From positions 65,047-129,046 of the forward strand of contig JAEOSR010000056.1 in assembly GCA_016840285.1 (NCBI GenBank): 64,000 nucleotides of DNA. The letters are read 5' to 3'. Made by a program: the position numbers and the translations under genes. This DNA is from Candidatus Hodarchaeota archaeon. Its GTDB lineage: Archaea > Asgardarchaeota > Heimdallarchaeia > Hodarchaeales > Hodarchaeaceae. Of the stretch, positions 54,416 through 64,000 are shown piece by piece. A model generated the notes under the pieces. It made no database searches. It saw only the letters and a list, made by a program, of their open reading frames with translations, and was not told where the DNA came from. Each line of letters begins with the position of its first letter. Positions within the stretch are counted from its first letter, which is position 1.

Positions 54416-57400
54416 CTACTCTTCGATTCTCTCTGCGATGAATGGTTGTGTCGAAGAGTCAATTGAATGTGGTAGAGAAAATTCCACCAGGAGATTGAGC
54501 TTAACTGCTTTTTTTAGGAATTTAATAATCTCAATTCGCTTAAATTTTGAGCTCAACTCATTTATGATCCCCTCTGGGAATGAATATTGACCTTCAGACC
54601 CAGAGAAAACCTTTTGATTGATCATAGTCCACATTTGGTGTTCTTTTTTGGACAAAGTATTATTATTTAACCTCAAAGCGCCTCCATTTAATGTCAGGGG
54701 TGAACAATAATACATAGGAAGATGTTTCCGCACAATCTTTTTCACCTCGTTTGTAGGAATTTGATTTGGAGAAAGATAATTTCCTAATACCTCAGCAAAG
54801 TCATCCTCCACTTCTTTCCCAATACGTTTTATGGAGACACGGAAAATTTTAGGGAGAACCTTATCCGAAATGATGGCAACGCTTGAATATATGCCATTCC
54901 AGATGAGCATATTGAGGCCTTTACGGCCTAGGGCTTCAAATTCGGTTTTTTGGTCATCTATTGCCTCTTCCTCTGAGTGTGCCATCAATCCAGCTGTGAC
55001 ATCTTTCATGAAGTCTGAGATAGCCGCTGATAAACCCGATAGAACGTCAATATCAGCATTAAAGTCGTGGAAAGTCTGTTCATTGTAGAATTGAACCCCA
55101 AAACTGGTGCGACAAAAAATCAAACGAATCGACTTCATAACATCGAATTTTTGTTCAATACCTCGTTGAATCGCTTGTGTTTCTTGGCGGTAGCGATGAA
55201 CTACTAGGACGATTACAGAAATAAAACCAATTAAGCCAATTAACAAAGCATAGGTGATGATCAACGCAGGATCAAGGTTAAGGATAAGCTCTCCATTGTT
55301 AGAGTTGAATTGATCTTCTTTGATATCCTCATTGTAGTCATTGGTATTTCCATTGTTATCCACTGTTTTAATTGTATAGATTACATTCCAATTGCCTCTA
55401 TTCGGGTTAAATGGAATAGTGACCTTATAAACATCCTCATCTTTGTAGTAAATCATACTGGTCCTAGACCATTGATACTCTTTCTGATTCAATGAAGAAC
55501 CAAATCCTACTCCACCATTGCTAGTTTTATTCACAGATTCAAAGTAATAATAGAGAACAACTTGAGCTATACCAGAACCAAATTCTTCCACCTTTGCTGA
55601 AAACGTGAGATTGGTTGGGTTGAGATCATCATCCGTTGTAAAATTAGCATTTAATACTCGTGGAGGAGCTAAATCTTTGACACGAAAGTCGAAGCTTAGA
55701 GAAGAACTGATTGTATATATTGTATCAGAGTAATTGACCTCTGTTATTGCTTCGACTTTAACTATGGTTATTGTATTGAGATAGGAATAGTCGGGTAAAT
55801 TATGATTTAAAACGTAGATATTTTGAATTTCATTAGATGCTATTTCGCGTTGCTCCTGATGGTGAACGGTTTTATTAAAGAAAAGATAGTATTCAACGCG
55901 TTTGATGTCATTTCTAGAATCAGTAATATTGAGCACTATAACATATTGGCCTTCAGTATCATTTTGCGGAATAATATTATAGTTGTTAAATACCGCTTTA
56001 CTTTCAATTATAATTGATGGTGATGTGCAATTTTCTCCAAAATCTGTTCCATCAAAAGGACAAATGACGTATTTCCATTTCTCACCAGGAAGGGTCGTAG
56101 TTGAAGGGATAATTCTGGTATTATTATATTCTTTTTGAAGTATCCCGTCTCGATACCACCAGATGTACGATAAGTCTTGATCATAATCATAATCCTCCCA
56201 GTAGTAATAATTATCTTCCATTGTCAAGTTCTTATCTTCCACAATAAATTCAGGATGTTCGTCATTCGAAATTACGATTTCTGGATAAGAATTGGCAATA
56301 GTAATAGAGCTTGAATTCACCCAATCCCCAAAATCGTAAATATCTTTGGGTCTAACACTTACTATCCATTGTTCGTCTTTATTAAGATCCGTACCCCTTA
56401 TAAATGAGGATGTTAAGTTTTCTTGCAACTCCCAGCTGTTTAACATGAAATTATATCTATACCACCGATATTCAGCCCCAGAAATTTTGTTAACTTCGGT
56501 ATAGATAACATCATTATTTTCTTCCTCTATGACATTAAAAGCTAAATTCTCTTCAGCATCAAGATCTACTACAAGAGCTGAGTAATTCACGTAAATAAGG
56601 GTTAAATTTGAGACAAAATATTTATCTGTGCCCTCTGGATGATCAGTCAATATTTCTGGTAATCCTAGAGTAGTATTAATCTGTGGTATAGCATTTCCTA
56701 CTATTTTCTGTTTATCTAGGAGTTGCCCAGTGCTAGGCCCATCATTAGGAGTTATTATCACCCATATTATATCCCCAGCGACAAATTTTGAGCTTGATAG
56801 GGTTGTTGTCTCTTCAATGAAGTAACTAGAGCTATTTGAAGGATGAATGATCCTCCAGATGATTTCTGAATGATCTGTGTCTCCATCCTCATCATGAAAG
56901 TCATAGGAAACAATAACATCATCACTTGTGTTTTCACCCCCATTTAAGTTCACATTCAGCACTTGAGGTACAGAATTTTCGATATATCTTCCTGAGGAAG
57001 AAATAAAATCTGACCAATCGAAGCCATCAAACACACGCACCTTAAAAGTCCAATATTGGCCCTTTTTAGTGTATTCTGGAAGTATTTTTGTGTTGTTTTC
57101 TAAAGAGGGAACTTCGATAGAATTGTTAATCCAGACAATATTTCTAGCAATAATCTGGTCGTTATCAGTGTCTTCACCCTCAAAAGTTGCAGTTAAAGTG
57201 TCATTAGTGTACACTGGTCGTTCAGAAGGCGTGTCAGGCGGGTAAGGAGGGTAAATGTCAGCTGAAGTTACTTCAGGTTCAGTGTTAAGAATAGTGACAT
57301 TGTACGAGAGACTGAACCAGCTACCAAAGTCAACTCCATCCTTTGGGTGAACTTTATAATGCCAGACCTGTCCTCTAGCAGTATAATTAGCAGGAACAGT

Positions 57401-60400
57401 CTTAAAATCATTTAAGGCTCCTTGCAAAACTCCATCCTTGTACCAAAGGATTTCACTACCATTTTCAGTCGTATTTTCGGGATCATCAGGATCACTATAG
57501 TTGTAGAATGCCGTGAGATCATTCCCAGTCTTCGGACTAGTGGGTGTTATAATAAGATTACTAGCAGACGGAGCTGAGTTACCAATTGTAACGTTGTACA
57601 AACTATCTATCCAATTGCCGAAATTACTCCCATCATACGGTCTGATTTTACAATGCCATATCTGTTCTTTAGCAGTATAACTGGTAGCAACAAACAATGA
57701 ATCATATAAAATTTCTTGCAAAATACCATCCTTGTACCATACGATCTCTGTACCACTTTCAGGGTCCATGTCAACATCAATGTAATTATAGTTTGCTATA
57801 AGGCTCTGCCCTGTCATAGGGGTATTTGGAATTATAACCAAATCACTGGCTGAGGGCGCTGTGTTCATAATAGTAACAATTGGGGATGTTTGTAGATTCC
57901 CCCAGTTGGTACCATCACCAGGTTGGATGGTAAAATACCAGGTCTCCCCCTTGCTTGTGGCTGAGGCGGGGATGGTGGTCTGATTCCCATAATCAAACTG
58001 TTCCACCCCAGTTTTGTACCAACGAATGATGGATCCGCTTTCAGGATCAGTGTCGGAATCAGTGAAAATATAACTTGCTTGAAGATAATTTGCAGTTTTT
58101 GGATTACTTGGCATTATGACAAGCTCACTGGTAGACGGCGCCGTGTTGGCAATAATAACGCTAGGTGACGTTTTTAGACTACCATAACCGGTACCATCGC
58201 TAGGTTGGATGGTAAAGTACCAAACTTCCCCCTTATTCGCATTTTCATTATCCACAGTGATTATATCGTTCAAAGTTGTTTGTAATATCCCGTTTTTGTA
58301 CCAGCGAATTCTACTGTCATTCTCTGAGTCACTGCTGTCAACATCCATCCATTCATAAATTGCTGTGAGACCATCCCCAGTCTGAGGGGCACTTGGAGTG
58401 ATCTCCAAATTATTCGCTACGGGGGCAGTGTTATCAATGGTAACATTAACAGGACTGGAAAGCCAAATACCGAAATCTGTGCCATCGAAAGGATGGATCT
58501 TGAAATACCATTTATCACCTTTGGTTGTATTACCAGCTCCCACAGTGACTGTTCCATTCAAAGCTGTTTGTAGTATTCCATTCTTGTACCAAATGATTTC
58601 TGTCCCATTTTCTGGATCCGCATCCGTATCCGTATAAATATAGTTTACTTCAAGATCATGCCCAGTTTTAGGACTGCTGGGTGTGGTAGCAAGATCACTG
58701 GCAGAAGGAGCAGTGTTACTAATCGTCACATTTATCGGAACGCTTACCCACTCACCAAAGTCAGCTGTATCTGATGGGTGAACTTTGAAACACCAAACTT
58801 GCCCCTTAGTAGTATAACTAGTAGCAACAGTTGTAGAACCATTCAAAACCGTTTGTAATACTCCGTCCTTGTACCAAATAATTTCTGTCCCAGTCTCAGG
58901 ATCTGTATCTGCATCTGTATAGATATAGCTTGCTACAAGGTCATCCCCAGTCTGAGGGGCACTTGGAGTTATGGTTAAACCACTGGCTGACGGTGCTGAG
59001 TTCAATATAGTTATGATAGGTGATGTTTTCAGACTCCCATAATCGCTGCCATCACTAGGTTGGATGGTAAGGTACCAGGTCTCTCCTTTGCTCGAGATTG
59101 AAGCGGGGATTATGGTTAGGTTTTCATAAGCTAATTGTTCTACGCCATTCTTGTACCAGCGTCTGTATGAACCACTTTCAAAATCAGAGTCAACATCAGA
59201 ATAATTATAATCTGCTATGAGATCATCTCCAGTTTTCGGACTACTGGGCGTTATGACTAAATTATTGACAGAGGGTGCCGTATTCACAACCGTTATATTC
59301 ATCGAAACGCTTACCCACTCACCAAAGTCAGTACCATCTGACGGGCGAACTTTAAAACTCCAAACTTGCTCCTTGGCCGTATATGTGGAAAAAACAGTTG
59401 TAGAACCATTTAAAACTCCTTGCAGCTCACCATCCTTATACCAAATGATCTCTGTTCCGCTCTCGGGATCCATGTCGGTATCAGTGTAAATGTATTCTGC
59501 TTTTAGATCGTTCCCACTCAGAGGTTCACTGGGTGTGATGATGAGATTCTCAGCAGAAGGAGCAGTATTATTAATTGTCATATTCATTGAAACACTTATC
59601 CACTCGCCAAAATCAGTGCCATCTGATGGGTGAACTTTGTAATGCCAGACATGGCCCTTGGTAGTATAACTGGCAGATACAACTGTGGAACCATTCAATG
59701 CCTCTTGCAGCACACCGTCCTTGTACCAAATAATCTCCGTTCCTGTCTCGGGGTCTGAATCAGCATCAGAATAATTATAATTTGCTATGAGATCATCTCC
59801 AGTTTTTGGATTGCTGGGTGTTATGATAAGATCACTGACAGAAGGAGCCGTGTTCGCTATAGTAACACTAGGAGATGTTTTTAGAATCCCAAAATCGCTG
59901 CCATCACTAGGTTCGATGGTAAAGTACCAGGTCTCTCCCTTAGTTATGGCAAATGCTGGGATGGATGTCTTGTTCTCAAAAGTAGGTTGTTCTTCTTCAT
60001 TCTTATACCAACGAATATATGAACCGTTTTCCAGATCTGAATCAGCATCAGAAAAATCATATGTTACAGAAAGATCATGATCAGTTTTCGGATCATTAGG
60101 TGTTATTTTCAAACTATTGGCCGAGGGTGCTGTGTTGATGATGATGACAAATGAAGAAGCCTTAAGACTACCATAGTCATTACCATCGCAGGATTGGATG
60201 GTAAAGTACCAGGTCTCCCCTTTACTAGTACTCGAGGCAGCAACAACGGTCTGGTTCTCAAGAGCTAGTTGTTCCACTCCATTTTTGAACCAACATACAA
60301 TTGACCCGTTTTCAGGATCAGTGTCTACATCAGTATAGTTGTAGTATGCCATAAGATCATTCCCAGTCTGAGGTTCGCTAGGTATTATGGTTAAATCACT

Positions 60401-63400
60401 TGTAAAAGGCGCGGTGTTTCCAACTGTCATATTGATAGAAACACTTATCCACTCGCCGAAGTCTATTCCATCTGAGGGATGAACCTTAAAACACCATTCT
60501 TCCCCTTTGGCGGTATAATTCGCTGCGACAGTTGTTGAATCGTTTATTGCTCCTTGCAACACACCATTTTTGTACCAAAGGATCTTAGTGCCACTTTCAG
60601 GATCTGTATCAGCATCAGTATAGGTATAGGAGGCTGTAAGGATGTGTTCGGTCAGAGGATCACTAGGTGATATCTCTAAACTACTTACTAAAGGTGCTGT
60701 ATTCGCTATAGTGGCAATAGATGACCAACTTTGACTGCCAAAATCGGTGCCATCGTTGGGTTTAATGGTAAATTGCCAGTTTTCCCCTTTATTGGTGTTT
60801 ACTGCTGAGATGGTGGTCTGATTCTCATAAGCTGGTTGTTCCAATCCATTTTTAAACCAGCAAATAATTGAACCACTTTCAGGATCAATGTCTTCATCGA
60901 TGAAAGTATAGTTTGCAGTAAGATTATGCCCAGTTTCTGGCTCACTTGGCGTTATGGTAATATCACTAACAGATGGCACCGTATTGACAATGGTTATGTT
61001 GATTGGACTCTCTTCCCAGTCACCAAAGTCAGTTCCATCTGATGGCCTAACTTTACAATGCCACTCCTGTCCTTTAGAAGTATAATTGGACAAAATGGTC
61101 ATTGAACCATTCAAGGCTCCTTGCAGCTCACCATTCTTGTACCAAATAATCTCTGTTCCATACTCAGGATCTAAATCTGGATCAACATAGCTATAACTTA
61201 CAAGAAGTTCATCCCCAGTTTTTGACTCGCTAGGTGTTATTGACAAATCATTGGCAGATGGAGCAGTATTGCGAATCGAAACATTTCCAGGAACACTTGC
61301 CCAGTTACCAAAATCTTTTCCATCTCGGGGTCTCACTTTAATGTGCCAAGCATCACCTTTTACTGTAGCTGTAGAGGGAAGAATTTGTAGATTGTCATAC
61401 TGACTCATGTGATATCCATTACGATACCATTGATACTGTGATCCAGATTCCTCGTCTCCGTCCACATCATGAAATGTCCAATTAATATATAGATTGTTGG
61501 CTTGAGTAGGATTACTTGGAGTTATATTGAGGAATCTCGCCTCAGGTGGATTGTTTGGAGGGATTTGAATGCCCACAGAGGGAGAAATCCTCAAACTACT
61601 CTGATCAAAACCATCGCTTACTTGGATAGTGAAATACCAAATTTGGCCTACTGTTGTATTCCCAGCGCCGACAGTTAGAGTATCATTGAGAGAACTTTGA
61701 AAGACACTATCTCGATACCACCGTATTTCACGCGAAGCACTTACTTGGGGATCACCATCGTAGTCAGAATAAACATAGGTTGCATGGAGGTCTAAGGTTT
61801 CATTAACAGGTGATTTTTCAAGTATTTTTACATCTGATGTTGTAGGGGGAGTATTACGGATAGTTTTATTGGGGCTTTCTATCCACTCACCAAAGTCCAA
61901 TCCATCCTTTGGCCTGACTTTAAAGTGCCAAATCTGTCCTTTAACAGTTAAACTGGCCTGCACAGTGGTTGAACCATTTAATCCCCCTTGTAACAAATTA
62001 TCTTTGTACCAGATGATCTCGGTACCACTTTCTGCATCTGAATCAGGGTCTGCATAGTAATAACTTGCTATGAGGTCCTCACTCGAAGTAGGATTACTGG
62101 GTATTATGGTCAAATCACTGGCAGAAGGAGCAGAATTAGTAATGGTGGCATTTATTTGTACACTTGCCCAGTTGCCAAACTCTGTTCCATCAGACGGCCG
62201 AATCTTGCAATACCACTCCTGGCCTTTAACCGTATAACTCGCAGCAACAGCTGTCGAACCATTCAAAGTCCCTTGCAGTATTTTATCCTTATACCAAACG
62301 ATCTCAGTCCCAATTTCAAAGTCATTATCAGGATCTGTGTAGGTATAGCTTATTAAAAGAGTATGTCCAGTCTGCGGACTAGTTGGTGATATAACGACAT
62401 TACTTGCAGATGGTGCTGTGTTGATTATGGTGATAATGGGAGAGGTTTTCTGACTGCCGTAGTCGCTTCCATCGCTTGGTTCAATGGTAAAGTACCAATT
62501 TTCCCCTTTACTCGTGGCGGAGCTGGGGATGGTGGTCTGATTCTCATGAACGTTCTGCTCTAACCCGTTTTTGTACCACCGTATAAATGAGCCACTTTCA
62601 GGATCCGTATCTACATCCGAGTAACCATACGTTGCTATAAGGTCATCTCCTGTTACAGGACTACTCGGGCTTATGATTAAATCATGAGCTGAGGGGGCTG
62701 TATTCATTATAGTGATGATAGGGGACGTTTGTAGAATTCCATAGTCACTACCATCGCTGGGTAGGATGGTAAAGTGCCAATTTTCCCCTTTAGTCGTGAT
62801 TGATGCGGGGATGGTGGTTTGGTTCTCATATACAGTCTGTTCGTCTCCGTTTTTGTACCAGTGAATTATAGACTCACTTTCGGGATCTAAATCGGGATCA
62901 GTATAGGTATAGCTAGCTAAAAGGTCATTTCCAGTTTTTGGATTAGCAGGTGTTATTATGAGGTCGTTCGTGGTTGGAGCTGTATTGTTGATGGTTACAT
63001 TGGTCGCGCTGCTCACCCACTCACCAAAGTCTGTTCCATCTGAGGGCCGAACTTCGCAATACCAGACCTGTCCTTTGGCAGTATAACTGCTAGGTACAGT
63101 AGTAGAATCGTTTAAGGCTCCTTGCAGTACTCCCTCCTTAAACCATAAGATCTTGGTGTCACTCTCGGGGTCATTATCAGGATCTGTATAAGTATAATTA
63201 AGTGCTAGCTCATGGTTAGTCAGAGGATCATCGGGTATTATACTTAAATCACTAGCTGAGGGGACTGTATTCGTTATGGTGACTATAGGGGACGTTTGAA
63301 GAATACCATAGTCACTACCATCGCTGGGTTGGATGGTAAAGTACCAATTTTCCCCTTTACTCGTAGCTGAGCTGAGAATGGTGGTCTGGTTCTCATACAC

Positions 63401-64000
63401 GGATTGTTCTATACCATTTTTGTACCACCGAATAATCGAGCTACTTTCAGGATCCGAATCAGGATCTGAGTAAGTGTAAATTGTAAACAAATCACTTGTT
63501 GTTTGTGGGCTATTAGGTGACATGTCTAAATTGCTAGCTGAGGGGCCAGTATTGGCAATCGTGACTGTGGGAGAAGTTTGCAAATCGCCATAATCTGTTC
63601 CATCGCTGGGTAGGATGGTAAAATACCAGTTCTCCCCTTTATTTGTGGCTGCTGCGGGAAGATTAAGCTGATTTTCATACCCAGGTTGTTCTATACCGTC
63701 TTTATACCATCTAATAATCGACCCACTTTCGAGATCGGAATCAGGGTCAGTGAAGCTATAGCTTGCTGTAAGAGTATCCCCAGTCTTTGGCTCACTAGGG
63801 GTTATAGCGAGGTCGCTGACTGAGGGGGCAGTATTGGTAATCGTGACTGTGGGAGACGTTTGCAGATCGCCATAATCTGTTCCATCGCTGGGTTGGATAG
63901 TAAAGTACCAATTTTCCCCTTTACTAGTAGCTGAGCTGGGAATGGTAGTCTGGTTCTCATATACGGATTTTTCTATACCATTTTTGTACCATCGAATAAT
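54416..64000 (-). CDS. Giant Ig-repeat surface protein with longin-like cytoplasmic tail (5' partial)
   Basis: The frame is open to the right edge, giving 3194 residues in the window and an unseen N-terminus. A start at 63583 (TTG) lies inside a repeat and is rejected. About two dozen roughly 95-residue units with YxYxDxDxDPE, I(I/R)WYK(N/D)G and PSDGxDFG fill about 57.3-64.0 kb. More diverged domains follow, then one membrane helix (about 55190-55270) and a roughly 250-residue cytosolic part. The first half of that part (LIFCRTSFGVQFYNE, LSGLSAAISDFMKD, EFEALGRKGLNMLIWNG, YSSVAIISDK, EVEDDFAEVLGN) has strand-strand-helix-strands-helix order as in longin/roadblock-like domains. A helical end (SKKEHQMWTMINQ... 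EIIKFLKKAVKLNLLVE) resembles a winged helix. It probably senses or adheres outside and signals inside (inference). Confidence 0.85.
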   Translation of the reverse strand: MIRWYKNGIEKSVYENQTTIPSSATSKGENWYFTIQPSDGTDYGDLQTSPTVTITNTAPSVSDLAITPSEPKTGDTLTASYSFTDPDSDLESGSIIRWYKDGIEQPGYENQLNLPAAATNKGENWYFTILPSDGTDYGDLQTSPTVTIANTGPSASNLDMSPNSPQTTSDLFTIYTYSDPDSDPESSSIIRWYKNGIEQSVYENQTTILSSATSKGENWYFTIQPSDGSDYGILQTSPIVTITNTVPSASDLSIIPDDPLTNHELALNYTYTDPDNDPESDTKILWFKEGVLQGALNDSTTVPSSYTAKGQVWYCEVRPSDGTDFGEWVSSATNVTINNTAPTTNDLIITPANPKTGNDLLASYTYTDPDLDPESESIIHWYKNGDEQTVYENQTTIPASITTKGENWHFTILPSDGSDYGILQTSPIITIMNTAPSAHDLIISPSSPVTGDDLIATYGYSDVDTDPESGSFIRWYKNGLEQNVHENQTTIPSSATSKGENWYFTIEPSDGSDYGSQKTSPIITIINTAPSASNVVISPTSPQTGHTLLISYTYTDPDNDFEIGTEIVWYKDKILQGTLNGSTAVAASYTVKGQEWYCKIRPSDGTEFGNWASVQINATITNSAPSASDLTIIPSNPTSSEDLIASYYYADPDSDAESGTEIIWYKDNLLQGGLNGSTTVQASLTVKGQIWHFKVRPKDGLDFGEWIESPNKTIRNTPPTTSDVKILEKSPVNETLDLHATYVYSDYDGDPQVSASREIRWYRDSVFQSSLNDTLTVGAGNTTVGQIWYFTIQVSDGFDQSSLRISPSVGIQIPPNNPPEARFLNITPSNPTQANNLYINWTFHDVDGDEESGSQYQWYRNGYHMSQYDNLQILPSTATVKGDAWHIKVRPRDGKDFGNWASVPGNVSIRNTAPSANDLSITPSESKTGDELLVSYSYVDPDLDPEYGTEIIWYKNGELQGALNGSMTILSNYTSKGQEWHCKVRPSDGTDFGDWEESPINITIVNTVPSVSDITITPSEPETGHNLTANYTFIDEDIDPESGSIICWFKNGLEQPAYENQTTISAVNTNKGENWQFTIKPNDGTDFGSQSWSSIATIANTAPLVSSLEISPSDPLTEHILTASYTYTDADTDPESGTKILWYKNGVLQGAINDSTTVAANYTAKGEEWCFKVHPSDGIDFGEWISVSINMTVGNTAPFTSDLTIIPSEPQTGNDLMAYYNYTDVDTDPENGSIVCWFKNGVEQLALENQTVVAASSTSKGETWYFTIQSCDGNDYGSLKASSFVIIINTAPSANSLKITPNDPKTDHDLSVTYDFSDADSDLENGSYIRWYKNEEEQPTFENKTSIPAFAITKGETWYFTIEPSDGSDFGILKTSPSVTIANTAPSVSDLIITPSNPKTGDDLIANYNYSDADSDPETGTEIIWYKDGVLQEALNGSTVVSASYTTKGHVWHYKVHPSDGTDFGEWISVSMNMTINNTAPSAENLIITPSEPLSGNDLKAEYIYTDTDMDPESGTEIIWYKDGELQGVLNGSTTVFSTYTAKEQVWSFKVRPSDGTDFGEWVSVSMNITVVNTAPSVNNLVITPSSPKTGDDLIADYNYSDVDSDFESGSYRRWYKNGVEQLAYENLTIIPASISSKGETWYLTIQPSDGSDYGSLKTSPIITILNSAPSASGLTITPSAPQTGDDLVASYIYTDADTDPETGTEIIWYKDGVLQTVLNGSTTVATSYTTKGQVWCFKVHPSDTADFGEWVSVPINVTISNTAPSASDLATTPSSPKTGHDLEVNYIYTDTDADPENGTEIIWYKNGILQTALNGTVTVGAGNTTKGDKWYFKIHPFDGTDFGIWLSSPVNVTIDNTAPVANNLEITPSAPQTGDGLTAIYEWMDVDSSDSENDSRIRWYKNGILQTTLNDIITVDNENANKGEVWYFTIQPSDGTGYGSLKTSPSVIIANTAPSTSELVIMPSNPKTANYLQASYIFTDSDTDPESGSIIRWYKTGVEQFDYGNQTTIPASATSKGETWYFTIQPGDGTNWGNLQTSPIVTIMNTAPSASDLVIIPNTPMTGQSLIANYNYIDVDMDPESGTEIVWYKDGILQEILYDSLFVATSYTAKEQIWHCKIRPYDGSNFGNWIDSLYNVTIGNSAPSASNLIITPTSPKTGNDLTAFYNYSDPDDPENTTENGSEILWYKDGVLQGALNDFKTVPANYTARGQVWHYKVHPKDGVDFGSWFSLSYNVTILNTEPEVTSADIYPPYPPDTPSERPVYTNDTLTATFEGEDTDNDQIIARNIVWINNSIEVPSLENNTKILPEYTKKGQYWTFKVRVFDGFDWSDFISSSGRYIENSVPQVLNVNLNGGENTSDDVIVSYDFHDEDGDTDHSEIIWRIIHPSNSSSYFIEETTTLSSSKFVAGDIIWVIITPNDGPSTGQLLDKQKIVGNAIPQINTTLGLPEILTDHPEGTDKYFVSNLTLIYVNYSALVVDLDAEENLAFNVIEEENNDVIYTEVNKISGAEYRWYRYNFMLNSWELQENLTSSFIRGTDLNKDEQWIVSVRPKDIYDFGDWVNSSSITIANSYPEIVISNDEHPEFIVEDKNLTMEDNYYYWEDYDYDQDLSYIWWYRDGILQKEYNNTRIIPSTTTLPGEKWKYVICPFDGTDFGENCTSPSIIIESKAVFNNYNIIPQNDTEGQYVIVLNITDSRNDIKRVEYYLFFNKTVHHQEQREIASNEIQNIYVLNHNLPDYSYLNTITIVKVEAITEVNYSDTIYTISSSLSFDFRVKDLAPPRVLNANFTTDDDLNPTNLTFSAKVEEFGSGIAQVVLYYYFESVNKTSNGGVGFGSSLNQKEYQWSRTSMIYYKDEDVYKVTIPFNPNRGNWNVIYTIKTVDNNGNTNDYNEDIKEDQFNSNNGELILNLDPALIITYALLIGLIGFISVIVLVVHRYRQETQAIQRGIEQKFDVMKSIRLIFCRTSFGVQFYNEQTFHDFNADIDVLSGLSAAISDFMKDVTAGLMAHSEEEAIDDQKTEFEALGRKGLNMLIWNGIYSSVAIISDKVLPKIFRVSIKRIGKEVEDDFAEVLGNYLSPNQIPTNEVKKIVRKHLPMYYCSPLTLNGGALRLNNNTLSKKEHQMWTMINQKVFSGSEGQYSFPEGIINELSSKFKRIEIIKFLKKAVKLNLLVEFSLPHSIDSSTQPFIAERIEE
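57290..64000 (-). repeat. Ig-like tandem repeats of two subtypes in the giant surface protein
   Basis: Units of roughly 280-290 bases repeat through this stretch. Subtype 1 has RWYKNGxEQxxYENQTTI and GSDYGSLKTSPxVTI. Subtype 2 has IIWYKDGVLQGALNGSTTV and GTDFGEWVSVSxNxTI. They are interspersed irregularly, which suggests duplication and recombination of blocks. Assembly of such a region from short reads is unreliable, so the copy number may be wrong. Confidence 0.85.

Noticed and set aside
59217..59489. Plus-strand open frames within the giant Ig-repeat gene (also near 58398, 59787, 61869 and 62156)
   Set aside because: They resemble each other only because they are antisense to the same repeat. 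None has a plausible start context or independent coding character.
63584..64000. Possible start of the giant protein at the TTG at 63583
   Set aside because: The frame continues without a stop to the window edge and encodes further Ig units (WYKDG, PSDGTDYG), so the TTG is internal.
57290..64000. Regular DNA repeats that could suggest a CRISPR or satellite array
   Set aside because: The period is about 285 bases, copies are diverged, and the frame is open throughout. They are coding domain repeats.

Overview
The window is AT-rich archaeal DNA. It is densely packed with genes, many adjacent stops and starts overlap by 1-4 bases, and ATG, GTG and TTG starts are mixed. Several features point to an Asgard-type archaeon (Promethearchaeota): Arf-like GTPases with large unknown partners, a giant Ig-repeat surface protein with a longin-like cytoplasmic tail, a NosD-like fragment, a RecJ-type DHH protein with DnaJ-like zinc fingers, TrmO and many zinc-ribbon fusions. 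The lineage is an inference from gene content. There is no rRNA or ribosomal protein gene here to confirm it, and I found no tRNA, CRISPR array or insertion sequence.

Region by region. 1-8.0 kb: three overlapping genes for a membrane/surface assembly (a 5'-truncated beta-repeat protein, a 1286-residue polytopic protein with HQVN-motif repeats, and a membrane-anchored zinc-ribbon protein with two internal repeat families). 8.1-12.3 kb: a frameshifted NosD-like remnant, then an ECF vitamin-transporter operon on the minus strand (fused double ATPase, EcfT, large S component). 12.4-14.6 kb: an EEP-family phosphodiesterase, an SDR oxidoreductase and TrmO. 14.7-18.1 kb: a MacB/FtsX-type permease with its ATPase. 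18.2-20.5 kb: a very small protein gene with no conventional start codon, a zinc-ribbon PspC protein and an orphan DNA methyltransferase.

20.7-30.4 kb is the most distinctive part. It is a three-gene operon (unknown protein A of about 565 aa, unknown protein B of about 640 aa, Arf-like G protein of about 366 aa) present twice in direct tandem, with gene order and gene lengths almost perfectly preserved. Both G proteins have a P-loop and a TKxD motif but lack the usual Asp of the G3 motif. I recognise no family for A or B.

30.4-37.9 kb holds GNAT acetyltransferases, the DHH nuclease, a double metallophosphoesterase, a DinB/ClbS-like protein and a histidine phosphatase. 38-46.5 kb holds three DNA methyltransferases, two of them zinc-ribbon paralogues of the COG1743 type that flank a PhoU-like/PiT phosphate uptake pair. 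46.5-50.4 kb has a queuosine-precursor-type transporter, a LURP-one-like protein, an amidohydrolase and an EndoIII-related protein that has lost both canonical catalytic residues. 50.4-64 kb is a cell-surface block on the minus strand: a peptide-type ABC binding protein with a Thr-rich membrane stalk, a secreted lectin-like repeat protein, and a >3190-residue Ig-repeat protein that runs off the right edge.

Together the window suggests an organism that puts much of its genome into cell-surface repeat proteins and membrane-to-cytosol GTPase signalling. Joining those two themes is my inference.
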